This document shows positions 16,727 through 24,273 of a stretch of DNA of 37,553 bases, one piece after another (position 1 is the stretch's first letter; the number at the start of each line of letters is the position of its first letter). This DNA is from Polyangiaceae bacterium (lineage in GTDB: Bacteria > Myxococcota_A > Polyangia > Polyangiales > Polyangiaceae). The notes beneath the pieces are model-generated. The model saw nothing but the letters and a program-made list of their open reading frames with translations, was not told the origin of the DNA and did not search any database. Position numbers and translations under genes: made by a program. The DNA is taken from assembly GCA_020848455.1 (NCBI GenBank), contig JADLAB010000084.1, forward strand, positions 1 to 37,553, given 5' to 3'.

Positions 16727-16735
16727 CCTTCAGCG
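16721..16735. terminator. Stem-loop containing both stop codons of two convergent genes
   Basis: CGCTGA (16721-16726) and TCAGCG (16730-16735) are perfect arms around CCT. The TGA of the histidine kinase gene and, on the other strand, the TGA of the lipoprotein gene both lie in the arms. The stem is short and has no T-tract; a bidirectional end signal is possible but unproven. Confidence 0.3.
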
Positions 16736-18034
16736 CTGGGTGATGACCACCCGGTTGTTCTCGCGGTAGGCGATGCCGCCGGTCTCGCCGTAGCAGCCGA
16801 GGCAGGTGGTCCACTCGAGCTTGCGCTTCACGTTCGGGTTGAAGACGAGCACGACGGGGCCGGGGTCGCCGGTCATGACGAAGGTCGCCGCCACGCGGAA
16901 GCGGTTCTCCGGCAGGCGGTGGAACGCGGCGATGAAGGCGTCCTTGCCGGACAGGCCGGTGACGAGCAGGAGCTCCTCGCCGGGCACGGGGCTCCAGGCG
17001 AGCGGCGCGGTCGTGAGCTCGGCCTGGGGGGGCAACGGCTCGCCCGCGTCGGCGCCGGCCGTGCTCGTGGCGCGGCGCTTGACCGAGTCGATCGCCTGCT
17101 CCTCGCGGAAGTACTTCACGTCGCCCGCGAGGCCCGCGAGCTGGGGCACGGCGGCGAACATGGCGGCGAGGCGCGCGGCCGGGAGCTCCGCCTTGCGGAA
17201 CACCGGTGCCGGCTGCGGCGCGGGGATGGTCGCGCTGCTCGGCGCGCCGTAGCAGCACCGGAAGCCGAGGTCGGCGGCGGCTGTCTCGGCGGCGACCGCG
17301 AGCCGGTGGGCGCAGCGGTGGTCGACGTCGGCCGCGTCGGCCCGGGCGCCGCGCACGGCCGCGGCCCGCGCCTGCACGCCCTCGACGGGCTCGACGTCGC
17401 TCGCGGTCCACTCGCGCATCGCGCCGCCCATGGCCAGCGCGCCGAAGCCCGAGGCGCAGGTCTCGGGCGCGGTCGCGCAGCTCGGGTCCCAGCGCTCGCC
17501 GCCCGCGAAGGCCTGCCCCTTCGGGCCGCGGCAGGCCCGCTCCCACTCGAGCTCGGTGCAGAGCCGCCCGCCGTCCTCGGCGCAGAGCTCGCCCGCCTTG
17601 GCGCGGCTCACGTTCGTCAGGGGTCGCTGGCGCGGGTCGTTCGGGTAGGGGAGGCGCGCGATGGCGAAATCGCCGAGCTCGACCGCGAGCAGCGCCGGCT
17701 CGAGCGTCGGGTCGCGACCGCGGTCGCCCGGCGTGCTGCCCGCGACGAAGGCGCCGGCCGGGACGTCGGCGCGCTCGCCGGCGCCGCGCGCGGACTCGTG
17801 CTGCTGCGCCGGGACGGCAGCGTCGGGCTCGTCGTCGTCGGCCGCCGCCAGGAGCGGCGCCGTCGTGTCGGCCGCGCCGGGGCCGCTCGTTCCCGCGTCC
17901 CTCGGCCCGCCGCAGGCCGACAGACCCGCCACGACGAGGGCGGCCCCGCCGGCGAGGCGGCGCGGACGCGCGCGCGCGCCCGCGCCCGCGCCCGCGCGTA
18001 GGGCGTCTGGTTCGAGCTCGGAGGCGGGCACCAT
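16730..18034 (-). CDS. Lipoprotein with formylglycine-generating-enzyme (FGE/SUMF1)-like domain
   Basis: A 434-residue predicted lipoprotein (lipobox LSAC, Cys41, after a long Arg-rich n-region). After an acidic linker comes an FGE-sulfatase-type domain at about 90-280: VPAGAFVAGSTPGD, ARLPYPNDPRQRPLTNVS, AGELCAEDGGRLCTELEWERAC (family motif for the cysteine-bearing core) and MREWTAS. A further domain of about 150 residues follows, ending near CLGCYGETGGIAYREN. True FGE converts a sulfatase Cys to formylglycine. Many bacterial relatives are non-catalytic and act as surface binding modules, which fits a lipoprotein better. No sulfatase gene is in the window. The ATG at 18034 has only a weak ribosome site. 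Confidence 0.82.
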   Translation of the reverse strand: MVPASELEPDALRAGAGAGARARPRRLAGGAALVVAGLSACGGPRDAGTSGPGAADTTAPLLAAADDDEPDAAVPAQQHESARGAGERADVPAGAFVAGSTPGDRGRDPTLEPALLAVELGDFAIARLPYPNDPRQRPLTNVSRAKAGELCAEDGGRLCTELEWERACRGPKGQAFAGGERWDPSCATAPETCASGFGALAMGGAMREWTASDVEPVEGVQARAAAVRGARADAADVDHRCAHRLAVAAETAAADLGFRCCYGAPSSATIPAPQPAPVFRKAELPAARLAAMFAAVPQLAGLAGDVKYFREEQAIDSVKRRATSTAGADAGEPLPPQAELTTAPLAWSPVPGEELLLVTGLSGKDAFIAAFHRLPENRFRVAATFVMTGDPGPVVLVFNPNVKRKLEWTTCLGCYGETGGIAYRENNRVVITQR

Positions 18035-18104
18035 CGGACCCCGGAGGCTTACAACGGCCGAGCGCGCCTGGCACGTCCGCGCTCCGCGGGCGCGCGCCAC
18101 GCGC

Positions 18105-18110
18105 TATGGT
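18105..18110 (+). promoter_or_regulatory. -10-like TATGGT 7 nt before a start codon
   Basis: TATGGT lies 7 nt upstream of the ATG at 18118, with no ribosome site in between. No convincing -35 is visible. It fits the leaderless pattern seen at other genes here. Confidence 0.3.
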
Positions 18111-18117
18111 CTGCGAC

Positions 18118-18399
18118 ATGGCGCTTGCCGACAGCCCCCCCGACCCGATGGCGGCCCAGATGGCGCGCCTGCTCAGCGCGAGCGACACCGCCGAGCTCGG
18201 CGAGATCGTGCGGCGCTGGGTGCTCGAGGCACCGGACCCGCGCACCGCGCACCAGTACGAGGTGTTCGGCGCGAAGCTGCTCGAGCTGCGGCGCGCGATG
18301 GAAGAGTCCGGCGTGGTGCCGCCCGAGGCGGAGCTCGCGCAGACGCTCACCCTGATGCTGCGCCTCGCGGCGCAGTCGGGCGGCGGCCCGATGCGCTAG
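18118..18399 (+). CDS. Small hypothetical protein
   Basis: A 93-residue protein, mostly helical by composition (ARLLSASDTAELGEIVRRWV, AHQYEVFGAKLLELRRAMEE), with no cysteine, signal peptide or recognised motif. The coding frame has clear G/C third positions and ends just before the prepilin peptidase gene. An ATG at 18106 would add four residues. TATGGT just upstream suggests a leaderless message. No function can be assigned; the downstream type IV pilus/secretion peptidase does not prove a link. Confidence 0.65.
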   Translation: MALADSPPDPMAAQMARLLSASDTAELGEIVRRWVLEAPDPRTAHQYEVFGAKLLELRRAMEESGVVPPEAELAQTLTLMLRLAAQSGGGPMR

Positions 18400-18437
18400 G
18401 CTCGCGCCACGCGGCCCCGCTCGCCCCGGAACACCCC

Positions 18438-19427
18438 TTGACCCCCGCCGACGTGCCCCCCCTCGTGCTCGGGGATCTGCCCCCCGACATGCTGCGCATC
18501 TTCGCCGTGGCCTTCGGGCTCGTGTGGGGGAGCTTCCTCAACGTCGTCATCTACCGGGTGCCGCGCGGCATGAGCGTCTCGCGCCCCGCGTCGCACTGTC
18601 CGGCGTGCGGCAGGCCGATCCGCGCCTGGAACAACATCCCGGTCGTGAGCTTCCTCCTCATGCGCGGCCGGGCGCGCTGCTGCGGGGCGCGCGTGTCGTG
18701 GCGCTACCCCGCGGTCGAGGTGCTCGGCGGCGTCCTGTCGTGGGCCGTGCTCGAGGTGATCGTGTTCGGGCTCGCGCAGCGGACGCCCTGGTACCACGCG
18801 CTCGCCGTCTACGGCGCGAGCTTCGCGCTGGCGCTCGGGCTCGTCGCCGCGGCGTTCATCGACCTCGAGCACATGATCGTGCCCGACTCGGTGAGCCTCG
18901 GCGGCACGGTGCTCGGCCTGGCGACCTTCAGCCTGCGCGACATGCGCTTCCTCGACTGCGCGCTCGGGGCGCTCGTGGGCTTCGTCGTCGTGTGGCTGCC
19001 CTTCGATTTTCTCTACAAGCGCGTGCGCGGCAAGGCGGGCATGGGGCTCGGCGACGCGAAGCTCCTCATGCTGGCGGGGGCCTGGTTCGGCTGGAGCGGG
19101 GCGCTGCTCGTGCTCGGGGCGGGCGCCGTGCAGGGCTCGCTCGCGACGCTCGCCGTCCTCATGGTGCGTGGCAAGCTCGAGGAGCCGGAGGCGGTGCGCG
19201 CCGAGCGCGCGGCCCTCCACGCCGAGCTCGAGACGCTGACCGGCGAGGACCAGCGCGAGGAGCGCGAGGCGCTCCTGCGCGAGCTCGCGGAGGATCCGCT
19301 CGGCGACGAGCCCGAGAGCGGCGCGGGGCGGGCCCGGGTGGCCTTCGGACCGTTCCTCATCCTGGCCACGCTCGAGCTCTTGCTGCTCGGGCGCGAGCGC
19401 GTGCTCGGCTGGCTCTCGGGCGAGTGA
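18438..19427 (+). CDS. pilD: Type IV prepilin leader peptidase / N-methyltransferase (PilD family)
   Basis: An integral membrane aspartyl protease that cleaves and N-methylates type IV pilin and type II secretion pseudopilins. With the TTG start at 18438 it has 329 residues. GSFLNVVIYRVPR (31-43) opens the methyltransferase domain. The zinc site has CPAC (54-57) and then CC (81-82) instead of a second CxxC. Catalytic aspartates are D142 (IDLEHMIVPD) and D206 (GMGLGDAK). An unusual charged insert of about 60 residues (about 230-300, rich in Glu/Arg) precedes the last transmembrane helix. GTG at 18453 and ATG at 18489 are alternative starts. The pilin genes it serves are not in the window. Confidence 0.93.
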   Translation: MTPADVPPLVLGDLPPDMLRIFAVAFGLVWGSFLNVVIYRVPRGMSVSRPASHCPACGRPIRAWNNIPVVSFLLMRGRARCCGARVSWRYPAVEVLGGVLSWAVLEVIVFGLAQRTPWYHALAVYGASFALALGLVAAAFIDLEHMIVPDSVSLGGTVLGLATFSLRDMRFLDCALGALVGFVVVWLPFDFLYKRVRGKAGMGLGDAKLLMLAGAWFGWSGALLVLGAGAVQGSLATLAVLMVRGKLEEPEAVRAERAALHAELETLTGEDQREEREALLRELAEDPLGDEPESGAGRARVAFGPFLILATLELLLLGRERVLGWLSGE

Positions 19428-19529
19428 GCGGAGCTTGCGCCGCGACAAAGGGCTTGCGGCCCCCGTCTTGCGCGAACAGATGAAGGCCCACGCCCGGCGG
19501 GTGCGCGTCCGGTCCGCGTGGAGGCCCCC

Positions 19530-20939
19530 ATGCCGTTCGAGATCCCCCGTCACGTGTTTCGCGAGTACGACATCCGCGGCGTCGCCGCGCGCGACCTCTC
19601 GGACGAGCTCGTCACGGCGCTCGGGGCGGCCTTCGCCGAGATCCTGAGCCGGGGCGGCTGGCAGGAGCGCGCCCGCGTGGCGGTGTGTCGCGATTGCCGG
19701 CTCTCGAGCGACCGGCTCTTCGCCGCGCTGACGAGCGGGCTCACGCGCGCCGGGGTCGATGTCGTCGACCTCGGTGTCGGTCCGACGCCGCTGCTCTACT
19801 TCGGGGCCCAGGCGCTCAAGACCGACGGCGCCGTCATGATCACCGGCAGCCACAACCCGCCCGACGAGAACGGCTTCAAGCTCCTGCACCGCACGGTCGC
19901 GCTGTCGGGCGCCGAGGTGCGCGAGGTCGCCGACGTCATCGAGGCACGCCAGGAGACGCCCGGACCGGAGGTGGAGGCCGCGGGCACGGTGAGCACGCGC
20001 GACCTCGCCACCGAGTACGTGGCCGCCGTGCGGCAGGGGCTGCGGCTCGACGGCTTCGTCAAGAAGCCGCGCGTCGTCGTCGACGCCGGCAACGGCGCGG
20101 CGGGGCCGCTCGGCGTCCGGACCCTGCGCGAGCTCGGCTTCGAGGTCGACGCCCTCTACTGCGACATGGACGGACGATTCCCGAACCACCACCCCGACCC
20201 GACCGAGGAGCACAACCTCGTGGCCCTGCGCGCCCGCGTCGCCGAGCTCGGGGCCGACCTCGGCATCGCATGGGACGGCGACGGCGACCGGCTCGGCGTC
20301 CTCGACCGCACGGGCGCGATCATCTGGGGCGACAAGCTCATGATCCTGTTCGCGCGCGCCCTGCTCGCCGAGCGGCCCGGCGCGACCATCCTCGGCGAGG
20401 TGAAGTGCTCCGAGACGCTGTACGCCGACATCCGCGCGCGCGGCGGGCGCGCGATCGTGGGGCAGACCGGGCACTCGCTCATCAAGAAGCGCATGAAGCA
20501 GGAGGGCGCCGCGCTCGCGGGCGAGATGAGCGGCCACCTCTTCTTCGCCGACCGCTACTTCGGCTACGACGACGCCATCTACGCCGCGGCGCGCCTGCTC
20601 GAGATCGTCGGGCGCGAGGGCAAGGGACCGGACGAGCTGCTCGCCGACGTGCCGCGCACGGCGAGCACCCCCGAGATCCGCGTCCCGTGCCCCGACGACC
20701 TCAAGTTCCGCGTCGTCGAGCGCGTGCTCGCGCACTACCGCTCGCGCTACCGCGTGCTCGAGGTGGACGGGGCGCGCATCGACTTCGGCGGCGGGGCGTG
20801 GGGCCTGTGCCGCGCCTCGAACACCCAGCCCGTGCTGGTCCTGCGCTTCGAGGCGCACGACGCCTCACGCTGCGATGCCGTGCGCGCCGACGTCGAGGCG
20901 GTCGTCGCAGAGGCGAAACGCGCGCTCGGAGCCGCTTGA
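19530..20939 (+). CDS. Phosphomannomutase/phosphoglucomutase (AlgC/ManB type)
   Basis: A 469-residue alpha-D-phosphohexomutase that interconverts hexose 1- and 6-phosphates for exopolysaccharide and LPS precursors. The phosphoserine loop TGSHNPPDENGFK gives Ser107, metal-binding DGDGDRLG is at about 249-256, and the sugar-specificity loop GEMSGHLFF is at about 331-339. The N-terminus FREYDIRG is typical of the bifunctional PMM/PGM subfamily. The ATG at 19530 is chosen because GGAGG lies 6 nt upstream; GTG at 19518 is less likely. The stop overlaps the TTG start of prmC. A second, distinct phosphoglucomutase is encoded at 29596. Confidence 0.94.
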   Translation: MPFEIPRHVFREYDIRGVAARDLSDELVTALGAAFAEILSRGGWQERARVAVCRDCRLSSDRLFAALTSGLTRAGVDVVDLGVGPTPLLYFGAQALKTDGAVMITGSHNPPDENGFKLLHRTVALSGAEVREVADVIEARQETPGPEVEAAGTVSTRDLATEYVAAVRQGLRLDGFVKKPRVVVDAGNGAAGPLGVRTLRELGFEVDALYCDMDGRFPNHHPDPTEEHNLVALRARVAELGADLGIAWDGDGDRLGVLDRTGAIIWGDKLMILFARALLAERPGATILGEVKCSETLYADIRARGGRAIVGQTGHSLIKKRMKQEGAALAGEMSGHLFFADRYFGYDDAIYAAARLLEIVGREGKGPDELLADVPRTASTPEIRVPCPDDLKFRVVERVLAHYRSRYRVLEVDGARIDFGGGAWGLCRASNTQPVLVLRFEAHDASRCDAVRADVEAVVAEAKRALGAA

Positions 20940-21859
20940 GCGCGGGGGCCGAGGACGCCGCGGGGGCCGCCGCGGGCGGCACCTGGACCGTGCGCCGCGT
21001 GGTCGCGTGGGCCACCGACGACTTCAGGCGGCGCGGCTCGACCTCGCCGCGGCTCGAGTGCGAGCTCTTGCTCTGCGAGGTGCTCGGCTGCGACCGGGTG
21101 AAGCTCGTCATCGACGCGGACCGCCCGCTCGAGCCGGGGGAGCTCGCCGCCTACCGCGCCCTGCACCAGCGCCGGCGGCGCGGCGAGCCCGTGGCCTACC
21201 TGCGCGGCGAGCGCGAGTTCTACGGCCTCCGTTTCGTGGTCGACCGGCGCGTGCTCGTGCCGCGCCCCGAGACCGAGCTGCTCGTCGAGGTCGGGCTGCG
21301 CCGGACGCAGGCGCTGTCCCTCTCGGCCCGGGTCCTCGACCTCTGCACGGGCTCCGGCTGCGTGGCCATCGCGCTGAAGAAGCAGCGCCCGACGACGCTG
21401 GTCGTCGGCAGCGACGTCTCGCGCGAGGCGCTCGAGGTCGCGCGCCTGAACGCGGAGCGGCTCGGGGCGCTCGTCGGCTGGCTCGAGAGCGACCTCTTCG
21501 CCGCCCTCACGCGCTGCCGGGGCAAGCTCGACCTCGTGACCGCCAACCCGCCCTACATCGCCGAGCCCGACGTGCCGGGGCTACCCGTGGACGTGCGCGA
21601 CTTCGAGCCGCGGCTCGCGCTCGTCGCCGGACCGGACGGGCTCGCGTTCTACCGCCGGCTCGCGGCCGAGGCCCCGGCGATGCTCGCCCCGGCCGGCGTG
21701 CTCGCGGTCGAGGTCGGTGCCGGGCAGGCGGGCGCCGTGGCCGGGCTCTTCGCCGCGGCGGGCCTCGGCGAGGTCGCGATCGACAAGGATTACGCGGGGA
21801 TCGAGCGAGTCGTCTCGGCGCGGCTCGCAACGGTTGAGCCCGGCGCCGCCGGGGGCTAG
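20936..21859 (+). CDS. prmC: Release-factor glutamine methyltransferase PrmC (HemK)
   Basis: N5-glutamine methyltransferase that modifies the GGQ glutamine of peptide-chain release factors, using SAM. It has 307 residues, with an N-terminal helical domain, the linker motif LVPRPETELLVE (about 102-113), SAM-binding VLDLCTGSGCVAIAL and the substrate motif NPPY (204-207) followed by IAEPD. I chose the TTG at 20936 because it overlaps the upstream TGA (TTGA) and has GGAG 7 nt before it. prmC is often next to prfA, which is not the case here. The assignment is strong. Confidence 0.93.
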   Translation: MSAGAEDAAGAAAGGTWTVRRVVAWATDDFRRRGSTSPRLECELLLCEVLGCDRVKLVIDADRPLEPGELAAYRALHQRRRRGEPVAYLRGEREFYGLRFVVDRRVLVPRPETELLVEVGLRRTQALSLSARVLDLCTGSGCVAIALKKQRPTTLVVGSDVSREALEVARLNAERLGALVGWLESDLFAALTRCRGKLDLVTANPPYIAEPDVPGLPVDVRDFEPRLALVAGPDGLAFYRRLAAEAPAMLAPAGVLAVEVGAGQAGAVAGLFAAAGLGEVAIDKDYAGIERVVSARLATVEPGAAGG

Positions 21860-21862
21860 CCT
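21834..21862 (+). promoter_or_regulatory. Candidate promoter of pssA
   Basis: TTGAGC (21834-21839), a 17-nt spacer and TAGCCT (21857-21862) are followed 7 nt later by the GTG start at 21870. The -35 lies inside the end of prmC. No ribosome site is visible, so the message would be leaderless. Confidence 0.45.
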
Positions 21863-21869
21863 ACGGGAC

Positions 21870-22817
21870 GTGCCAGATCCCGCTCGTTCCGCACCGGACG
21901 GGCGTCGCGGCGTACGACCCTCCGGGCCGGACGAGAGGCGCCATCGACGGCGCGTCAACCTGCGGCGCAGCCTCTTCCTCCTGCCGAACATGATCACGCT
22001 CTCGAGCGTGTTCTGCGGCTTCTACTCGATGGTGATCTCGAGCCGCGGCGAGACCGAGAACGACTACTACCGGGCCGCTCTGCTCATCATCTTCGCCATG
22101 TTCTTCGACACGCTCGACGGACGCGTGGCGCGCATGACGAAGACCGAGAGCGCCTTCGGGCTGCAGTTCGACTCCCTCGCCGACGTGCTCTGCTTCGGGG
22201 CCGCCCCCTCGCTCCTCATCTACCACTGGAGCCTGCACCAGCTCGGCGTCGGCGGCATGATCGCCGCCTTCGTGTTCACGGCCTGCGGCGCGATCCGCCT
22301 GGCGCGCTTCAACGTCCTGTCGACCGACACGAAGGGCAAGCCTTCGAAGCCGTCCAAGTACATGGTCGGCCTGCCCATTCCGGGGGCCGCGGGCATCCTC
22401 GTGTCGCTCGTGGTCGCGAACCACGCGGTCGGCGGGCAGATCGGCGCCGAGCCCTACGCCGGCGCCCTGCTCGCCGTCACGCTCCTCTTGAGCGGGCTCA
22501 TGGTCTCGACCGTGCGCTTCCGCAGCTTCAAGGACGTGCGGCTCGACTGGCGCACGCTCGGGCTCGTGACGTTCGTCGTCGGCTCGAGCATCTTCGTCGC
22601 GGCGCAGCTGAAGCCCGCCTTCGTGCTCGTGTGGCTGCTCGGCGCCTACGTGGCGCTCGCGCTCTTCGAGTGGATGTGGGGTCTGCCCCGGCGCATCCGC
22701 GAGCGCGGCACGCCGCGCGAGTCGAGCCCGCCCGTCCTGTTCGCCGAGCGCGCCGAGGTGCCCGTGACCGACGCGCCGGCCGAGCCCGCCGTCGCGCGCC
22801 GCGAGAGCCGTCCATGA
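21870..22817 (+). CDS. pssA: CDP-diacylglycerol--serine O-phosphatidyltransferase (phosphatidylserine synthase)
   Basis: A membrane enzyme making phosphatidylserine, the precursor of phosphatidylethanolamine. It has 315 residues with about seven hydrophobic helices. The CDP-alcohol phosphotransferase signature is complete: DGRVAR, 8 residues, G, 3 residues, D, 3 residues, D (DTLDGRVARM then GLQFDSLADVLC). The opening LRRSLFLLPNMITLSSVFCG is typical of the PssA subfamily found with Psd. A charged N-terminal extension of about 28 residues and a C-terminal tail of about 45 residues flank the core. GTG at 21870 is the only sensible start and has a promoter-like TTGAGC/TAGCCT pair. No psd gene is seen next to it. 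Confidence 0.92.
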   Translation: MPDPARSAPDGRRGVRPSGPDERRHRRRVNLRRSLFLLPNMITLSSVFCGFYSMVISSRGETENDYYRAALLIIFAMFFDTLDGRVARMTKTESAFGLQFDSLADVLCFGAAPSLLIYHWSLHQLGVGGMIAAFVFTACGAIRLARFNVLSTDTKGKPSKPSKYMVGLPIPGAAGILVSLVVANHAVGGQIGAEPYAGALLAVTLLLSGLMVSTVRFRSFKDVRLDWRTLGLVTFVVGSSIFVAAQLKPAFVLVWLLGAYVALALFEWMWGLPRRIRERGTPRESSPPVLFAERAEVPVTDAPAEPAVARRESRP

Positions 22818-22830
22818 GCAGGGGGTGCCC

Positions 22831-23208
22831 ATGGCGGTGGTGAGCCGACTCTTCTTCCCGCAGGCGGCGCTCGACGTGCTCGTCGCGGCCGGCTCGGTCG
22901 AGCTCGACGGCGAGGAGCTCGTCATCGTGGGCAAGGGCCTGCGCTACAAGATCGTCGAGGCGGTGCGCATCCTGCGCGAGGTCGCCGGCGGGGGCGATCC
23001 CGAGGAGCTCTGCGGCCGCGTGAAGAGCCGGCAGTACCTGAACGAGCTCGGCGCCGAGCTGCTCGGCGAGTCGCTCTTGCTCGGCGACAGCGCCTACGAC
23101 GTGAGCGCCGGCTTCGTCGGCGTCCCGGGCGGCGAGGTCGATGCGACGAAGCTCACCGGCGGCACCGAGGAGCTCGAGCTCGCCGAGCTCGTGAAGGCGC
23201 TCGGCTGA
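22831..23208 (+). CDS. Hypothetical protein, 125 residues
   Basis: A small soluble protein without signal peptide or membrane segment. It reads as a compact alpha/beta domain: VVSRLFFPQAALDVLVAAGS, VELDGEELVIVGKGLRYKIV, AVRILREVAGG, RVKSRQYLNELGAELLGE, then an acidic C-terminus. The family is not recognised. Strong third-position G/C bias and GGGGG 5 nt before the ATG support expression. It follows pssA by 13 nt, so it is likely in the same transcript. The ending EELELAELVKALG looks helical. GTG at 22825 is an alternative start. Confidence 0.75.
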   Translation: MAVVSRLFFPQAALDVLVAAGSVELDGEELVIVGKGLRYKIVEAVRILREVAGGGDPEELCGRVKSRQYLNELGAELLGESLLLGDSAYDVSAGFVGVPGGEVDATKLTGGTEELELAELVKALG

Positions 23209-23290
23209 GGAGCGGCTGCGCAGCGCCTGCGGCCTCGGCCTCGGCCGCGAGCCGCTCGCGCCCGCCCCGCTTGCTCACCACCCCCCGATC

Positions 23291-24196
23291 TCACCACCCC
23301 CCGATGTGGTGGGCGGTGACGAGCTCGAGCAGCGCCTGGAGCGCCGGATCGGAGGGCGCAGCGCCGGTGCGCCAGGCGCGCTCGACGGTCGTCCCGTCGG
23401 ACAGCCGGATCCACAGCGTCACGGTGTCGACGCCCGGGACCGACCCTCCCTCGGGTGCGGCGAGGACGGCGCGAGCGGCGGCCCATATCTCGTCCCGGAT
23501 CTCGGGCGCGAGCTCGCCCCGATCCTGGTGGACGAAGGGCGGGTCGTCGCCGCTCAGGTGAGCGCCGGTCATCGAGCCGTCCGCGTGGAGCTCCCACATC
23601 GCCATCCCTTTCTGGGGTCGCACGGTGATGCCGACCGCCGCGATGGTGGCGGACGCGGGTGCGGAGGCGGAGGCGGAGGCGGACGCGTTCGCGGTCGCGG
23701 CTGGCTGCGGGGTCGAGACGCCGGCAGAGGTCCGGGGCGCACCCGCGGGCGGTGGGTCGGCGGGCCGCCCGCGGAGGGCGGCAATCGTCCAAGTGGCCGA
23801 ATGTACGGGCCCCCTCGGTTCGATCGGGCGCACCCGCAGTTCGATCGGACGCACCCTCGGTTCGATGGGGCGCACCCGCAGTTCGATCGGACGCGCCCTC
23901 GGTTCGATCGGACGCGCCCGCGGTTCGATCGGACGCACCCGCGGTTCGATCGGACGCACCCGCGGTTCGGGCGGACGCACCCTTGGTTCGATCGGATGCG
24001 CCCGCGGCTCGATCGGATGTGCCCGCGGTTCGAGCGGACGCGCCCTCGGTTGGAGCGGACGCTCACCGGTTTCGATCGGACGCGCCCGCAGCTCGATCGA
24101 ACGCGCCCACCGACCGCTCGAACGCTCACCCTGCGCCTGCTGGCGCTCGGCATGCCGATCCCGCCGCCGCTGCCCGAGGGCGTCACCCTCGCCCAC
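23291..24196 (-). CDS. Hypothetical protein with a 7-residue repeat region and a C-terminal beta domain (start uncertain)
   Basis: The C-terminal 125 residues look like a genuine domain (ITVRPQKGMAMWELHADG, EIRDEIWAAARAVLAAP, VDTVTLWIRLSDGTTVERAW) preceded by a Ser-Ala linker like those in the kinases. Further upstream the frame runs through about 14 heptads of the form RPIEPRV encoded by 21-bp repeats, up to a possible GTG at 24196. No signal peptide or good ribosome site is visible, so the repeats may instead be untranslated. ATGs near 23600 (WELHADG region, with AAGGG just upstream) would give a protein of about 105 residues. The C-terminal part is fairly certain to be coding; the N-terminal part is not. 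Confidence 0.5.
   Translation of the reverse strand: MGEGDALGQRRRDRHAERQQAQGERSSGRWARSIELRARPIETGERPLQPRARPLEPRAHPIEPRAHPIEPRVRPPEPRVRPIEPRVRPIEPRARPIEPRARPIELRVRPIEPRVRPIELRVRPIEPRGPVHSATWTIAALRGRPADPPPAGAPRTSAGVSTPQPAATANASASASASAPASATIAAVGITVRPQKGMAMWELHADGSMTGAHLSGDDPPFVHQDRGELAPEIRDEIWAAARAVLAAPEGGSVPGVDTVTLWIRLSDGTTVERAWRTGAAPSDPALQALLELVTAHHIGGW
23819..24112. repeat. 21-bp tandem repeat array, about 14 copies
   Basis: Units of the form TTCGATCGGACGCRCCCKCGG follow each other without gaps from 23819; the last one or two (to about 24133) are degenerate. Copies differ at a few positions, mostly A/G or C/T changes. Because 21 is a multiple of 3, several frames stay open on both strands, so openness is not evidence of coding. 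On the minus strand the frame joined to the downstream domain gives RPIEPRV-type heptads. Confidence 0.95.
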
Positions 24197-24273
24197 GTGA
24201 GCGAGCTCACCGTGGCGGCCAAGGCCCGAGGCGCGCGCACGCGCCTTGCAGGTCGAGCGCGGAGGGTGATCCC

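Noticed and set aside
16730-18034. Active sulfatase-modifying enzyme
   Set aside because: The FGE-like domain is on a lipoprotein and no sulfatase gene is present, so I call it FGE-like only.
23819-24112. CRISPR array or plus-strand coding of the 21-bp repeat
   Set aside because: There are no spacers. The plus-strand frames are open only because the unit is 21 bp, and none joins a recognisable domain; the minus-strand frame does.
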